From NCBI RefSeq assembly GCF_005222845.1, contig NZ_STFZ01000005.1, positions 235,549 to 299,548 on the forward strand: DNA of 64,000 nucleotides. The letters run 5' to 3'. Below, piece by piece: positions 1 through 10,400 of the stretch. The position numbers were made by a program, and so were the translations under genes. Position 1 is the stretch's first letter. Every line of letters begins with the position of its first letter. Source of the DNA: Rhizobium sp. FY34 (GTDB lineage: Bacteria; Pseudomonadota; Alphaproteobacteria; Rhizobiales; Rhizobiaceae). The notes under the pieces were generated by a model. That model searched no databases. It was given only the letters and a program-made list of their open reading frames with translations, and was not told the origin of the DNA.

Positions 1-791
1 TCATCCACCGTGCCGGTTTCCACCACGCGTCCGAGATACATCACGGCGACACGGTCTGCGATATCCGCCACCACGCCGAAATTATGGGTGATGAAGACGA
101 TCGCCATATTGAGTTCCTGCTGCAGCGATTTCAGCAGTTCGAGGATCTGCGCCTCGGTGGTGACATCGAGCGCCGTAGTCGGTTCATCGGCAATCAGGAG
201 AGCCGGATCACAGGCCAACGCCAGAGCGATCATGGCGCGCTGACGCATGCCGCCGGAAAGATGGTGCGGAAAGCGGTCCACGATATCGTTCGGGCGTGGC
301 ATCTGCACGCGCGTCAGAAGTGCGATCGCCTGGGCACGGGCTTCCGCCTTGGAAACCTTCCGGTGCAGCATGACCGTGCGGATAATCTGGGTGCCAATCG
401 TATGCACCGGCGAGAGCGCCGTCATCGGCTCCTGGAAAACCATGCCAATCTCGCCGCCGCGCAATTGCCGCATGGTGCGTGATTGCCGGTCCTGCGCTGA
501 AATCAGCACTTCTTCACCGCTTGCCCGGCGAAAGCGGATCGTGCCGCTGGCATCGAGCGCAGTCTTCGGCTGCAGGCGCATGATGGAACGCGCAGTGACC
601 GACTTGCCCGAGCCGCTTTCGCCGACAATCCCGAGCACCTCGCCGCGATTGACGTGATAGGAAACGCCGTTCACGGCGCGTACCAATCCATCGCGCGTGG
701 GGAAATGCACACCGACATTGTCGAGTTCGAGCAGGCGTTCCGGCGGCATGGGTGCCAAGGGGGCATGTGTGGATTTTGTCATGTTGATCAT
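1..791 (-). CDS. ABC transporter ATP-binding protein, oligopeptide/oligosaccharide (DppD/OppD type), partial
   Basis: The gene runs off the left edge, so its C-terminus is missing. Reading the minus strand from the ATG at 791 gives an ATPase with Walker A GESGSGKS near residue 50, Q-loop region [11 protein letters not shown], signature [13 protein letters not shown], Walker [13 protein letters not shown] and the H-loop segment [12 protein letters not shown]. The long spacing between Walker A and the Q-loop and the signature type are those of the Dpp/Opp family. It should energise the two permeases just upstream (808-2966). A second in-frame ATG lies at 782; 791 was preferred because of the GGGGCAG stretch before it. 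The gene starts 16 bp after the permease stop, so it is in the same operon. A DppF-like partner may follow outside the window. Confidence 0.9.
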   Translation of the reverse strand, partial: MINMTKSTHAPLAPMPPERLLELDNVGVHFPTRDGLVRAVNGVSYHVNRGEVLGIVGESGSGKSVTARSIMRLQPKTALDASGTIRFRRASGEEVLISAQDRQSRTMRQLRGGEIGMVFQEPMTALSPVHTIGTQIIRTVMLHRKVSKAEARAQAIALLTRVQMPRPNDIVDRFPHHLSGGMRQRAMIALALACDPALLIADEPTTALDVTTEAQILELLKSLQQELNMAIVFITHNFGVVADIADRVAVMYLGRVVETGTVD

Positions 792-807
792 TCCGTTCAA
801 CTGCCCC

Positions 808-1971
808 TCACTGGCCATAGGGATCGGCTGCATCGCGCAAGCCGTCGCCGATGAAGTTGAAGGCCAGTACCACCAGCACCACGGCAACGCCGGGTGCCAG
901 AAGCCAGGGAGCAAGAGAAATACTGCGCAGGTTCTGGGCATCCTGCAAAAGCACGCCCCAGCTGACGACAGGCGGGCGAAGTCCCAGACCCAAGAAGCTG
1001 AGCGCCGTTTCACCGAGGATCATTTCCGGCACGGCAAGGGTCAGCGATGCGATGATGTAGCTGGTCATGGCCGGCAGCATATGCTTCGTGACGATACGGT
1101 ATTCGGAAGCACCGGAAAGCCTTGCGGCCAGCACATAGTCCTCCGTCTTCAGCGAGAAGAAGCGGCCGCGCACGACGCGGGCAAGATGCGTCCAGCCGAT
1201 CAGCGACAGGATGACAGTGATCAGCACGTAGACGAAGAGCGGATCCCAGGCGATGGGAAGTGCTGCTGCCAGCCCCATCCACAGCGGGATTGTGGGGATG
1301 GAGCGGATGAATTCCATCAGGCGCTGGATGCCTGAATCCAGCCAGCCGCCGTAATAACCGGAGACGGCACCGAGCGCGAGGCCAAGCACGAAGGAGAAGG
1401 CAACACCCACGAGACCGGCCGACAGCGTGACCCGTGCGCCATAGAGAAGGCGGCTAAAAAGATCACGACCAAGCGAATCCGTGCCGAGCAGGTTGATCTG
1501 CTGACGGCGATCATCCACCCCGAAGAAATGGGTCTTCGTCTCGACAAGGCCGAGCAGGTTATAGGTCTCGCCCTCTACGAAGAACCGCACCGGCAGAACC
1601 TTGGTACGATCCTCCTGATAGATGACGCGGGCCGTTTCCATGTCGCGGGTGCGCTTCATCGGATAGATGAACGGCCGCTGCAACTGGCCATCATGGATAA
1701 CGCGCACCACGGAGGGCGGCGCAAAGGTGTTCAGCTTGTTGAACGTGCCGGGAAGATAGGGCGACATGAAATCGGCAAAGATCGCCAGCAAGGTAAGCGT
1801 GATCATGAAGCCCAGCGAGACCACAGCAAGCTTGTGCTTGCGGAAGCGCCACCAAATCAGCGTCCAGGGCTTTGCGGTATAGACGTTCTCGTCGCGGGCC
1901 GCTTCCTTTGGCGCCAGTGGTGGGGTGGCGGGAAGTGCGCTCAGGCGATCAAAGGTTTGAATATCGGTCAT
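808..1971 (-). CDS. ABC transporter permease, DppC/OppC type with long periplasmic insert
   Basis: This is an inner-membrane permease of a family-5 (dipeptide/oligosaccharide) ABC importer. The N-terminus is cytoplasmic, with one membrane segment near residues 38-62. About 110 residues of mostly periplasmic sequence follow, including NLLGTDSLGRDLFSRLLYGAR, and then the conserved five-helix permease core with the EAA-type loop (ARLSGASEYRIVTKHMLPA). At about 387 residues it is longer than typical DppC (about 300) because of the insert, a feature shared with the second system at 28410-29582. ATG 1971 was chosen because GAGGAG lies 5 bases upstream; a GTG at 1983 would have no spacing. The upstream permease ends at 1980. 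Confidence 0.92.
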   Translation of the reverse strand: MTDIQTFDRLSALPATPPLAPKEAARDENVYTAKPWTLIWWRFRKHKLAVVSLGFMITLTLLAIFADFMSPYLPGTFNKLNTFAPPSVVRVIHDGQLQRPFIYPMKRTRDMETARVIYQEDRTKVLPVRFFVEGETYNLLGLVETKTHFFGVDDRRQQINLLGTDSLGRDLFSRLLYGARVTLSAGLVGVAFSFVLGLALGAVSGYYGGWLDSGIQRLMEFIRSIPTIPLWMGLAAALPIAWDPLFVYVLITVILSLIGWTHLARVVRGRFFSLKTEDYVLAARLSGASEYRIVTKHMLPAMTSYIIASLTLAVPEMILGETALSFLGLGLRPPVVSWGVLLQDAQNLRSISLAPWLLAPGVAVVLVVLAFNFIGDGLRDAADPYGQ

Positions 1972-1979
1972 GGCGCTCC

Positions 1980-2966
1980 TCACGAGAACCGGATGCGCGG
2001 ATCAGACAGCGCAAGAAGGATGTCGGACAACACCGTGCCAATGACGGTGAAGACGCTGAGAATGAGAATGAAGCTGCCGGCCAGATACATGTCCTGCATC
2101 TTCAAGGCCTGCAGCAGAAGCGGGCCCGTGGTCGGCAGGTTCAGGACGACGGCGGTGATGACATCGCCGGAAAACAGCGCCGGCAGCGCCCAGCCAACGG
2201 TGGAAATGAACGGGTTCAGCGCCACGCGCACCGGATAGCGCCAGACGACCGTGCGTTCACCAAATCCCTGCGCATAGGCGGTTTCCACATAAGGCTTGCG
2301 CAACTCGTCCAGCATGTTGGCGCGCATCACACGAATGAGGCCGGCTGCACCGCCGGTTGCCAGAACCACCAGCGGGATCCAGATATGCGAGAGCATGTTG
2401 ACGATCTTGTCGAAATCCCAGGGCTTGCCTTCGAACTGCGGCGAGACAAGCCCACCGACATCGAGATTCATCCAGATAAAGGCAACCCACATCAGGATCA
2501 GGGCCAGCAGAAAATCGGGAATGCCTTTGCCGAGAAAGCCGAACACGGTGAAAATATAGTCGAAGGCCGAATATTGCCGCGTAGCGGAATAGACGCCGAC
2601 GGGGATGGCAATGATCCATGTGAAGACGAGACTAATCGTCGACAGCACCAGCGTCAGCGCCAGGCGCTCCCAGATCAGCTCGCTGACCGGCGCGTTCCAC
2701 TCGAGCGAGCGACCAAAATCACCATAAAACAGGATATTGGAAATCCAGCGCCAATATTGCACCAGCAGCGGGTCGTTCAACCCGTAATCCTCGCGCAACA
2801 AGGCTTCCTGCATGTCCGTGATATATTCGCCGCCGTTGCGCAACTGGGCGACATAGGCGGTCACGAAGTCGCCGGGCGGCAACTGGATGATCACGAAGGA
2901 AATGAAGGATACGAAGGCCAGCGTGGGAATGGCCCACATCAAGCGTCGGACTATATAGCCGAGCAT
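1980..2966 (-). CDS. ABC transporter permease, DppB/OppB type
   Basis: This 328-residue inner-membrane permease starts MLGYIVRRLMWAIPTLAFV, the usual N-terminal helix of DppB proteins, followed by a periplasmic stretch (LPPGDFVTAYV and a GLNDPLLVQYWRW motif). The typical core carries the ATPase-docking loop MRANMLDELRKPYVETAYAQG. It pairs with the DppC-type protein at 808-1971 to form the translocation pore. It lies 148 bases downstream of the binding-protein gene, and that gap contains a strong hairpin (3054-3099) that may reduce its expression relative to the binding protein. Confidence 0.93.
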   Translation of the reverse strand: MLGYIVRRLMWAIPTLAFVSFISFVIIQLPPGDFVTAYVAQLRNGGEYITDMQEALLREDYGLNDPLLVQYWRWISNILFYGDFGRSLEWNAPVSELIWERLALTLVLSTISLVFTWIIAIPVGVYSATRQYSAFDYIFTVFGFLGKGIPDFLLALILMWVAFIWMNLDVGGLVSPQFEGKPWDFDKIVNMLSHIWIPLVVLATGGAAGLIRVMRANMLDELRKPYVETAYAQGFGERTVVWRYPVRVALNPFISTVGWALPALFSGDVITAVVLNLPTTGPLLLQALKMQDMYLAGSFILILSVFTVIGTVLSDILLALSDPRIRFS

Positions 2967-3053
2967 GGTTACTCCTTCCGCTTCACAGCGGCAAAGTTCT
3001 TAAAGTCGCAGAGGCGCTCACGCCGCTGTCGTCATAGTTGATCCGGAATGGAA

Positions 3054-3099
3054 GGGTTCGCCCGCGCATCCGCGTCTGGTTGCGAGCGCGGGAGAACCC
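3054..3099 (-). promoter_or_regulatory. Intercistronic hairpin after the binding-protein gene
   Basis: GGGTTC (3054-3059) plus CCCGCGC (3061-3067) pair with GCGCGGG (3086-3092) plus GAACCC (3094-3099), giving a 13-bp stem with one G/A mismatch and an 18-base loop. No U-tract follows on the minus strand. The position, directly after the binding-protein stop and before the permease gene, fits an mRNA-stabilising or attenuating hairpin that keeps binding-protein levels above permease levels. That role is inferred from position. Confidence 0.6.
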
Positions 3100-3114
3100 C
3101 AGCTGGTGTCTGGC

Positions 3115-5019
3115 CTACTTCTTCATCCACATCTGCTGTGTCTGGCCAAGGCCCTCGCCACGGGTGGTATCGTCTTCGATCAAGCCGTCACGGAAGTTCT
3201 TAAAATTGGTCTTGACGACGGAAATTGCCGGCACTTCGCCCACGACACCAATCACCCAACCCTCAGTCACGAAGGTCTTGATCAGATCAGTGAGCGCCGC
3301 ATCGGCTTCTTCACGGCTGGCGGCCTTTGCGGCCTTGTCCCAATCACTGAAGACGCGACGAATGGCATGGTTTGCCGGCGGCTCGATGCCCGATGCGCCC
3401 TTTGTCGAATACCAGACATAATACTGATGCGCGTAGCTGTCATTGCCCATCATGATGCGCGGATCAGCCGCGACCACCGAGAGACGGTCGAACGGATACC
3501 ACTGCATCTGGAAGTCATTGTTGTCGCGGCTGGCATCCCACTGGGTGCGGTCAATCAGACGCGGAAGCAACTCGATACCGACTTCCTTATAGTTGTCGGC
3601 AATGATTTCAACGGTCTTTGGACCATTGGGATGCTGCATTTCCACGACGATCGAGAGTCGCTTGCCATCCGGGCGCAGGCGATAACCCGCGCTGTCACGC
3701 TTGGCAAGACCGACCTTGTCGAGCAGCTGGTTTGCCTTGTCCGGGTCAAATTCCGCCCAGTGCGTTTCCAGTTCCGGGTCGAAGTTCGGCGAACCGGTAA
3801 CAGGCGATGCCTGACGGGCTTCGGCCAGACCGGAAAAGACCAGTTCATTCACGGTCTGGCGATCGATCGCGACATTGAGCGCCTGACGGAAATCGGGGGT
3901 CTCGTAGAGCGCGCGCAGCACGTCATCCTTGACGTTGAGGTTCGGCACCAGCGACCAGGTCTGCGCCTGCGTCCAGCGGGTTACCTTATAGTCACCCTTG
4001 CTCTGGTTTTCCTTGTAGAATGTAAAGTCCTGCGGCTCGACATAGCGCATCTGCATGTCGATCTGCCCCTGCACAACCATCAGGTTGAAGGCTTCCTGAT
4101 CGCTGAACAACCGGTGCGAGATCCGGTCGATATAGGGCAGCTGGTTGCCGGCCTGGTCCACGGCATAGTAATAGGGATTGCGCACCATGGTCACGACATC
4201 GGCCGGCGCCGGCTTTTCGATCTTCCAGGCGGTGATGACCGGCAGATCCGGGTTCTGCCACCAGGCGGTTGCCGCACCCTTGGAACCCCAGAGATCTTGC
4301 CACTTTGCTACGCCAAACTTGGCGGTCGCCGCCTGCAACTGTTCAGGCGTCGCATATTTGTTGTTGAACTGCTTCAGATAGTGCTTTGGGAAAATGAAGC
4401 TCGGGCGGTCAAGGCTCGGCTCGCCGGTGGAATCCTTGGCGAGGATTTCAAGGAAATAGACGTAAGGCTCATCAAAGCTCACCTTGAAGGTCTGGGCATC
4501 GATAACCGTCAGCTTCATCGGCTTGCCGCGCGGCGCCAAGGTCTGATCAATCGACTTCAGGAGATCTTTGTTCAAGAAGACATCATTGTACCAGAAGTCC
4601 ACATCTTCGGTCGTGACCGGATGGCCGTCGGACCATTTCAGGCCCTTGAGCAACGTGAAGGTAAACTCCCTGGAATCCTCGCTGACCGAGTAGGACGAGA
4701 TATAGCCGGGAATGAGACCGAGTTTGCCATCGGCATTCTGCGACCATTTCACCACACGCTCTTCCATCAGTTTCGTCGGTCCCCAGCGATCGCCTGGCCC
4801 CTTGAAAGCGCGCTGCCAGTTACCGCCATACTGACCAACTTCAACCGCCGTGATGACAGTCGGCTTTTCCGGGAGCCGCTGATCGACAGGCGGCAGCTTG
4901 CCGGCCTTCACCTGCTCGGCGAGCATCGGAGATTCCTGAAAAGCAAGCGCGGATCCTGCCAAACATGTCGCCAGCAGAATACCGACAGATGCGGTGAAAA
5001 TATTTTTATGAATTACCAT
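3115..5019 (-). CDS. ABC transporter substrate-binding protein, family 5 (probable oligosaccharide type)
   Basis: This 634-residue periplasmic binding protein has a cleavable signal peptide (hydrophobic VGILLATCLAGSALA, cut near residue 26). Family-5 features include GLKWSDGHPVTTEDVDFWYND, RNPYYYAVDQAGNQLPYID and FRQALNVAIDRQTVNELVF. It is about 80-100 residues longer than DppA/OppA, similar to family members known to bind oligosaccharides, such as AgpA for alpha-galactosides. The adjacent LacI regulator and glycosidases support a sugar ligand, which is inferred. ATG at 5019 is preceded by GGGAGG. It is the first gene of the transporter operon, and a promoter must lie in 5020-5135. Confidence 0.9.
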   Translation of the reverse strand: MVIHKNIFTASVGILLATCLAGSALAFQESPMLAEQVKAGKLPPVDQRLPEKPTVITAVEVGQYGGNWQRAFKGPGDRWGPTKLMEERVVKWSQNADGKLGLIPGYISSYSVSEDSREFTFTLLKGLKWSDGHPVTTEDVDFWYNDVFLNKDLLKSIDQTLAPRGKPMKLTVIDAQTFKVSFDEPYVYFLEILAKDSTGEPSLDRPSFIFPKHYLKQFNNKYATPEQLQAATAKFGVAKWQDLWGSKGAATAWWQNPDLPVITAWKIEKPAPADVVTMVRNPYYYAVDQAGNQLPYIDRISHRLFSDQEAFNLMVVQGQIDMQMRYVEPQDFTFYKENQSKGDYKVTRWTQAQTWSLVPNLNVKDDVLRALYETPDFRQALNVAIDRQTVNELVFSGLAEARQASPVTGSPNFDPELETHWAEFDPDKANQLLDKVGLAKRDSAGYRLRPDGKRLSIVVEMQHPNGPKTVEIIADNYKEVGIELLPRLIDRTQWDASRDNNDFQMQWYPFDRLSVVAADPRIMMGNDSYAHQYYVWYSTKGASGIEPPANHAIRRVFSDWDKAAKAASREEADAALTDLIKTFVTEGWVIGVVGEVPAISVVKTNFKNFRDGLIEDDTTRGEGLGQTQQMWMKK

Positions 5020-5073
5020 GCTATCCTCCCAGATTAGCGATGAACTGGCTTCTTACCTAAAATAATCCCTACA

Positions 5074-5084
5074 GAAGCGCTGAA
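5074..5084. promoter_or_regulatory. Possible LacI-family operator upstream of the binding-protein gene
   Basis: The 116 bases between the LacI gene and the binding-protein gene contain GAAGCGCTGA, centred on the self-complementary AGCGCT (5076-5081). A central CG within a short palindrome is typical of LacI-family sites, and the LacI gene is directly adjacent. The flanks are only partly symmetric, so this is tentative. Confidence 0.35.
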
Positions 5085-5135
5085 ACGGACGATCTGGTAA
5101 AGAAGCTCAAAAATCAAGCTCTAAAAAAATTTTCA

Positions 5136-6194
5136 CTACTGGCGCTGTGCAAAGACCGAACCGCCACTCTCTCGCTCCACCAACTGGCAGCCAAGCTCCA
5201 CCCGGCAGGCGGGATTGCCGAAGCCGGACACCGAGAGGCGTCTCTCGAGAACCTGCACGGTGTTGGAAGCGAGCGCCTCCAGAGGCACCCGCACAGTGGT
5301 CAGCGACGGCACGGTCAGATCGCCAGGCGCCACACCATCAAAGCCAACCACGGCGATATCCTTCGGAATATGAAAGCCTTGCGCCTGCAATTCGCTGAGC
5401 GCGCCGATGGCCAGATTGTCAGCCGCACAGAACACCGCCGTGAAGCCATCCAACCCGCCACGCTCAGCGATGAAGGTCTTCAAGGCGTCGCGCGCATGGG
5501 CGGGCTCATAGCCCTTGGCATAGAGCACCTCCGCCATATCCTGCGGCAGGTCGCGCTCGGCATAGGCATCATGGAAACCGTCGACACGGCGCATGATGGT
5601 GCTACGCCCCCGCCAAGTCAGGTGCAGAATGCGCCGATGCCCCTGCGACAGCAGCCATTCCGTGGCAAGCCGTGCGCCGTAGCGATTGGCTGGCGCGACC
5701 GTGTCGATATTCATCGTCGGATCTTCGCCATTCAAAAGCACGACACCGAGATCGGAAGCGGCAAGCGCGCGCAGCAAGGCCGGGTTATCGTCGAACACCA
5801 GGGCGATACCTTCCGCGCCGACGGCGCGTGCGCCTGAAATGATCTCTGCGGCATTGAGTTCCGGCGCGCCGGTATGGGCGACGACACGGATGCCGCGCCG
5901 CTCGCATTCGCGTGAAAGCGCCGTCAGCAGGGTCCAGGACACCAAGTTGATATCATTATGCGGCAGGTTACCGGGCGGCACGGCGAGATAAAGCGTCGTC
6001 AGTGATGCTATCACACCCTTTTGCTGGCGCTTGGCGAGATAGCCAAGCCTGCGGGCAACCTCAAGCACCCGCACCCGCACCTCCTGCGAGATCGGTGCGG
6101 TTCCATTCAACACATGGGAGACGGTGCTAAGCGCGACGCCGGCCTCGCGGGAGACATCCTTGATGCCGACTTTGCGGTCCAACCGTCTGTCCAA
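5136..6194 (-). CDS. LacI-family transcriptional regulator
   Basis: This cytoplasmic repressor-type regulator has an N-terminal helix-turn-helix and hinge (IKDVSREAGVALSTVSHVLNG) from about residue 10, followed by a periplasmic-binding-protein-like effector domain with typical motifs (VFDDNPALLRALA, GFDGVAPGDLTVPSLTTVRVP). TTG at 6194 is taken as the start: AGGAG lies 7 bases upstream, and it gives the usual short lead-in to the HTH. The frame is open further upstream to 6329, but that would overlap the PHP gene by more than 100 bases. The gene lies between three carbohydrate-active enzymes and a family-5 importer, so it probably controls both in response to a sugar. The ligand is unknown. 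Confidence 0.9.
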   Translation of the reverse strand: MDRRLDRKVGIKDVSREAGVALSTVSHVLNGTAPISQEVRVRVLEVARRLGYLAKRQQKGVIASLTTLYLAVPPGNLPHNDINLVSWTLLTALSRECERRGIRVVAHTGAPELNAAEIISGARAVGAEGIALVFDDNPALLRALAASDLGVVLLNGEDPTMNIDTVAPANRYGARLATEWLLSQGHRRILHLTWRGRSTIMRRVDGFHDAYAERDLPQDMAEVLYAKGYEPAHARDALKTFIAERGGLDGFTAVFCAADNLAIGALSELQAQGFHIPKDIAVVGFDGVAPGDLTVPSLTTVRVPLEALASNTVQVLERRLSVSGFGNPACRVELGCQLVERESGGSVFAQRQ

Positions 6195-6204
6195 GCCAAG
6201 ACTC

Positions 6205-7440
6205 CTATTCTGCGTAGAAGGGATTTGTGAAGAGCCTCGGTTCCTTACCATGCCAGACCTCGTAACGCACGAATGCTCCTGCAAATGGCTGATGAAGGCA
6301 CAGCGTGCCCTTTGGCGGCGATTGCACATCGACCGTGCCTGCCTCCGTCACCGTGCGGATCTCGTCGCCGGCCACCAGACCTGTGAAAGTGACGCCGACT
6401 TCAGCGCCCGCCGCCACCTGCGTGCCGAACATCGGCAAGTCTTCATCAGAAGGCTTCGCCATGGTCTCATCCGGCGAGAAAGTCACGACATTACGCCCTT
6501 TTCGCACCGCCTCCAGGATGCCGCGGATCGAGGTGGTTTCCACCTGCATCCGGTTGGCGGGCCGCCCATGCCGGCGACGGTTCTTCAGATGGAAATCGCT
6601 GCCGCCAGTGGCCGGAATGCGCCGGCCGGAAACGAGAAGTTCCTGCCAGAAGGCCAGCCCCTGCTCGTTCATCACCGACCAATTGCCGTTCCAGATCTCA
6701 TAGGCATCGAAGGCAACATCGAAGCCGGACTGCCAGCGCCCGCCGGCCGAATTCTGGAAGGGATGATTGATGACGATGGTGGCACCCTTGGCGCGCGCTT
6801 CTTCCATCTTTTCCGCGACATCCTGCGGCGAACGGCAGCGCCAGTCTTCGACCGGCCGTTCGACACCCAGAAAATTCGTGTGGCCGTAATAGGAGGTGAG
6901 TTCCATGGCCGGAATGACGAGGATATCAGGATCATCCGGCCGGATGATGTTCTGCGAGACGGTGTTGTGATCGGTGATCGCCACGAAATCCAGTCGGGCA
7001 GCGCGTGCCCGTTGAATGGCATCAAGCACCGTCACGCCGCCATCGGAATGTTCCGAATGGCTATGCAACTCGCCGGCCAGCCAGCGCTGGGTCTTGGCAA
7101 TCAGCCGGATCTGCAGATCGACCTTGCAGGCCGGACCGATCTTCACGATGCCGAGCACGACATGCCAGCGACCGGCAATCGGTCCAAGATCATAGCCCGG
7201 CGTGGCGCGATCCTCTTCCAGCGTGATATGGCCACGCTCAGCGCCCGTCCAGCCGCGCATGCGACCATTCTGGGCGACGCCCAGATCAATGACGCTGCCG
7301 CCACCGCCAAACGGGAAGTGGTAGCTGACCTCGATGCGCTCGATCTGTGGCCCCACCTCGAAAGGAACCTCGACAAAGGATTTTTCGCCATCCGGAAAGC
7401 TGTCGATGACATAGGTGAATGTCTGGTCGCGTTCCGTCAT
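6205..7440 (-). CDS. CehA/McbA-type PHP-domain metallohydrolase
   Basis: The 411-residue protein has a beta-rich N-terminal region of about 130 residues, then a PHP domain beginning GELHSHSEHSDGGVT with the paired histidines expected of metal ligands, then VAITDHNTVS and VIPAMELTSYYGHTN, and a later GGSDFH. This order matches the CehA/McbA family of metal-dependent phosphoesterase-like hydrolases. Its substrate cannot be read from the sequence. The gene overlaps the end of the alpha-mannosidase gene by 4 bases (ATGA), so the two are translationally coupled. That suggests it acts on the same glycan or a phosphorylated derivative, which is inference. No signal peptide is visible. Confidence 0.85.
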   Translation of the reverse strand: MTERDQTFTYVIDSFPDGEKSFVEVPFEVGPQIERIEVSYHFPFGGGGSVIDLGVAQNGRMRGWTGAERGHITLEEDRATPGYDLGPIAGRWHVVLGIVKIGPACKVDLQIRLIAKTQRWLAGELHSHSEHSDGGVTVLDAIQRARAARLDFVAITDHNTVSQNIIRPDDPDILVIPAMELTSYYGHTNFLGVERPVEDWRCRSPQDVAEKMEEARAKGATIVINHPFQNSAGGRWQSGFDVAFDAYEIWNGNWSVMNEQGLAFWQELLVSGRRIPATGGSDFHLKNRRRHGRPANRMQVETTSIRGILEAVRKGRNVVTFSPDETMAKPSDEDLPMFGTQVAAGAEVGVTFTGLVAGDEIRTVTEAGTVDVQSPPKGTLCLHQPFAGAFVRYEVWHGKEPRLFTNPFYAE

Positions 7441-10400
7441 TTCGTTTCGTCTTTCAGCTTCAGCGTGATGATTTCAAAGGGCTTGAAGGCAAGCGTCAGC
7501 TCGGCCCCGTCAAGCGCCAGGGGCATGGCACTCTCTTCGAGAAGGTCGGTCATCTCGACGGCGCGCACATCTGGATGAAGGGCCACGCGGGCATGGCGCC
7601 GCGTGCCGGTCGTCTCCCAGAGACGCAGGATCACGCCGTCGCCGGCCTCCGCCTGCTTGACCGCTTCCAGCGCAATACCCGGTGTGATGATGGAGGCGAG
7701 CGGCGAGACAGATGCTTTCGCCTCTCCGCGCACCACCGTCAGCGGCAGGTTGAAATCTTCTGCGGCCTCATGCACGGCCACCTTGTCGCCACTATGCGGC
7801 ATCAGCGCATAGCGCATGCGGTGTTCGCCCTGGTCTGCCTCGGCCCAGGGATAGGTCGGCGAGCGCAACAGCGTCAGGCGAATATCGCTGCCCTTGGCAT
7901 CGTAGCCGTATTTGCAATCATTCAGCAAAGCGACGCCGAAATCCTCTTCGCTGACATTGACCCAGCGCTGCATGGAGCATTCAAATCGGGCGCGATCCCA
8001 GGATGTATTGCGATGGCTTGCGCGGCGCACATGGCCGAACTGGATTTCCGCCTCCACAGCCGCTGCATTGACGGCAACCGGAAACGCCGCCTTGACCAGC
8101 GTATTATGTTCACGCCAGTCAATGAAACAATCGACCTCCACCCGCTCGGCACCCGCGGCAAGCGAGACGATCTGCACCAGGGTGGAGGCCTCATAGCGCC
8201 ATTCGAAACGGATCGCGGCCCGTAACGGACCGGTTTCCACCACCTTGGCGCTCACCAGATCATCGATCTCATAGGACTGGTCCTCGAAATCCGCATCGAT
8301 ATCCCAGGCATCATATTGCGCCGGCATATCGCGGAACGCCTGCAGGCGATTGCCCAGCGCACCCGGTGGCAGGATCTCGCGATCGCGCTTGCGATCATGG
8401 ATCGAGACCATGCGACCGGCCTTGTCGAAGCGGATCGACAGGTTCTCGTTTTCCAGATGCTCCGGCGAAACCTGAAGTGCATTTGCTGAAGGTGCGATGC
8501 TGCACTGTTCCACAAAACTGAAGGATAGAGGCACTAGGTTTTCAACCGCCACCACGCATGCCATCGTGCCATCGGCCTGGTGGATTGCCTGCCCTTCGCC
8601 TTCCAGCCCGAAGGCCAGGCCGGAACGATGCCGCCCCGTGGCATTGAAGATCGAAAGGCCGGAGGCCGGCGCAAGCTTTTGCATCAGCTTCCGGCGCAAG
8701 GCATCACTGCGTGCAAAGAAGTCCGCATAGTCCCGGTCGCTGTCGTCATAGACGGCGCCGATCGACGAGCCCGGCAGGATGTCATGGAACTGGTTGAGCA
8801 TGACGATATCCCAGAGGCTGCGGATCTCGCCTGCCGGATAAGCGTGACCCGTTTGGCGCTCGGCCAGAACCGCCAGCATTTCGATCTCGCGCAGTGCGAT
8901 CTCCGCCAGCCGGTTGGACCGCTTGTTCTTGGCAACCGAGGTCAGTGTTCCGCGATGGAACTCGGCATAAAGCTCGCCCACCCAGACCGGATAACGCTCC
9001 GGCTCGGCGCGCATGCGGGAAATCAGCCGATCGAAGAAGGGCCGCATCGTCTCGTGGCTGACCTTCGGGCAGCCGGGAATGCCGCGTTCCATGCGCCGGA
9101 TGTTCTGCAACATCTCACGCGTTGGGCCGCCGCCGCCATCGCCAAAGCCATAAACGAGAAATAGTTCGGAATTCAGTGCCTGCTGGCCGTGCCGCCGCCA
9201 GGTACCCATCACATGCGTGGGCTTCAGGTTGGGGCAATAGGTCGTGCCAAGGCTGGTCGAATCATAGGGCTGCGTCGTCAAGAAATAGGCAACCACCTTG
9301 GTGCCATCGATACCCTGCCAGAACATGGTTTCGTCCGGCATGCGGTTGGTATCGTTCCAGGACAGCTTGTGGGTGACGAAACTATCGAGGCCAGATTTTT
9401 CCATCAATTGCGGTAGCGAGGCGGAATAGCCAAACGTATCCGGCAGCCAGATCATCCGCGGGCGCACGCCAAATGTCTTCTGATGATAATCGACTCCGTA
9501 GAGAATATGGCGCACCAGCGCTTCACCGCCGGCAATATTGACATCCGGCTCCAGCCACAGCGCGCCTTCGATTTCAAAGCGGCCGGTCTTCACCTCGGCT
9601 TCGATCCGCTGGAACAGTTCCGGATAGTCCTCGTTCAGGTGATCGAGAAGGACACACTGGTTGTACATGAAACGGTAATCGGGAAAATCCTCCATCAGCG
9701 ACAGCGCTGTCGCCATGGAGCGGGCCATCTTCTGGCGCGTTTCGCGCACCCGCCATAGCCATGCGACATCGATATGCGTGTGGCCGGTGGCAACCACCGT
9801 CGGCTTATCCTCGAAATCCTGCGCCTCATAGATCGGCTGAACGGCCGCACGCGCCTTAGCCATGGAGGCACGGAAACGCGCGTCATTGCCGGGCCGCAGA
9901 TCGATGTGGTCGATAGCTGCTTCCACATGGTTGAGAATGAAATGCCGGCGCGGATCGTCCAAGGCCAGCAGGCGCGCCACATCCAGCGGCACGCGCAGAT
10001 CGTAATAGAGATCATCGACCTCCAGATCATGCAGCTTCAGGGCACAGCCGAATCCCAGCTGCCGGCGATCCTCAATGGTCCCGGCTTCGATGAGAATATC
10101 GAAGCTTTCGCCTGCCTTCGCCTCGGCGGTCAGCATAAATTCGCGATGATTGCCATCGACGCCCTGGCGGATCGCGCCATTGACACGAACCAGACATTGC
10201 GGATCGCTGCGCCCCATGACGCTGCCGAAGGCGGCATCCACGGCGACGACCACGCGCTGGCCGTCTGCCTGCGGCGGGACCGTCACCTGTCCGCCGAACC
10301 AATAATAGCCGTCCGGCTCGCCCCAGATGAGGTCGCGGCTGACCGGTGTCCAGCCTGTCCGATCGGAGGTGACCATGGCTGCCCGCCCGTCTGCGGCAGC

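Noticed and set aside
1872..3041. A 389-codon plus-strand open frame
   Set aside because: It is antisense to the DppB-type permease gene; the residues are His, Gln and Arg rich with no family resemblance.
3106..5037. A 643-codon open frame on the plus strand
   Set aside because: It lies exactly antisense to the family-5 binding-protein gene, has no domain pattern and reflects high-GC codon bias.
5136..6329. Long version of the LacI regulator starting at 6329
   Set aside because: It would overlap the PHP gene by over 100 bases and add a basic tail not seen in the family; TTG 6194 has a good ribosome-binding site.
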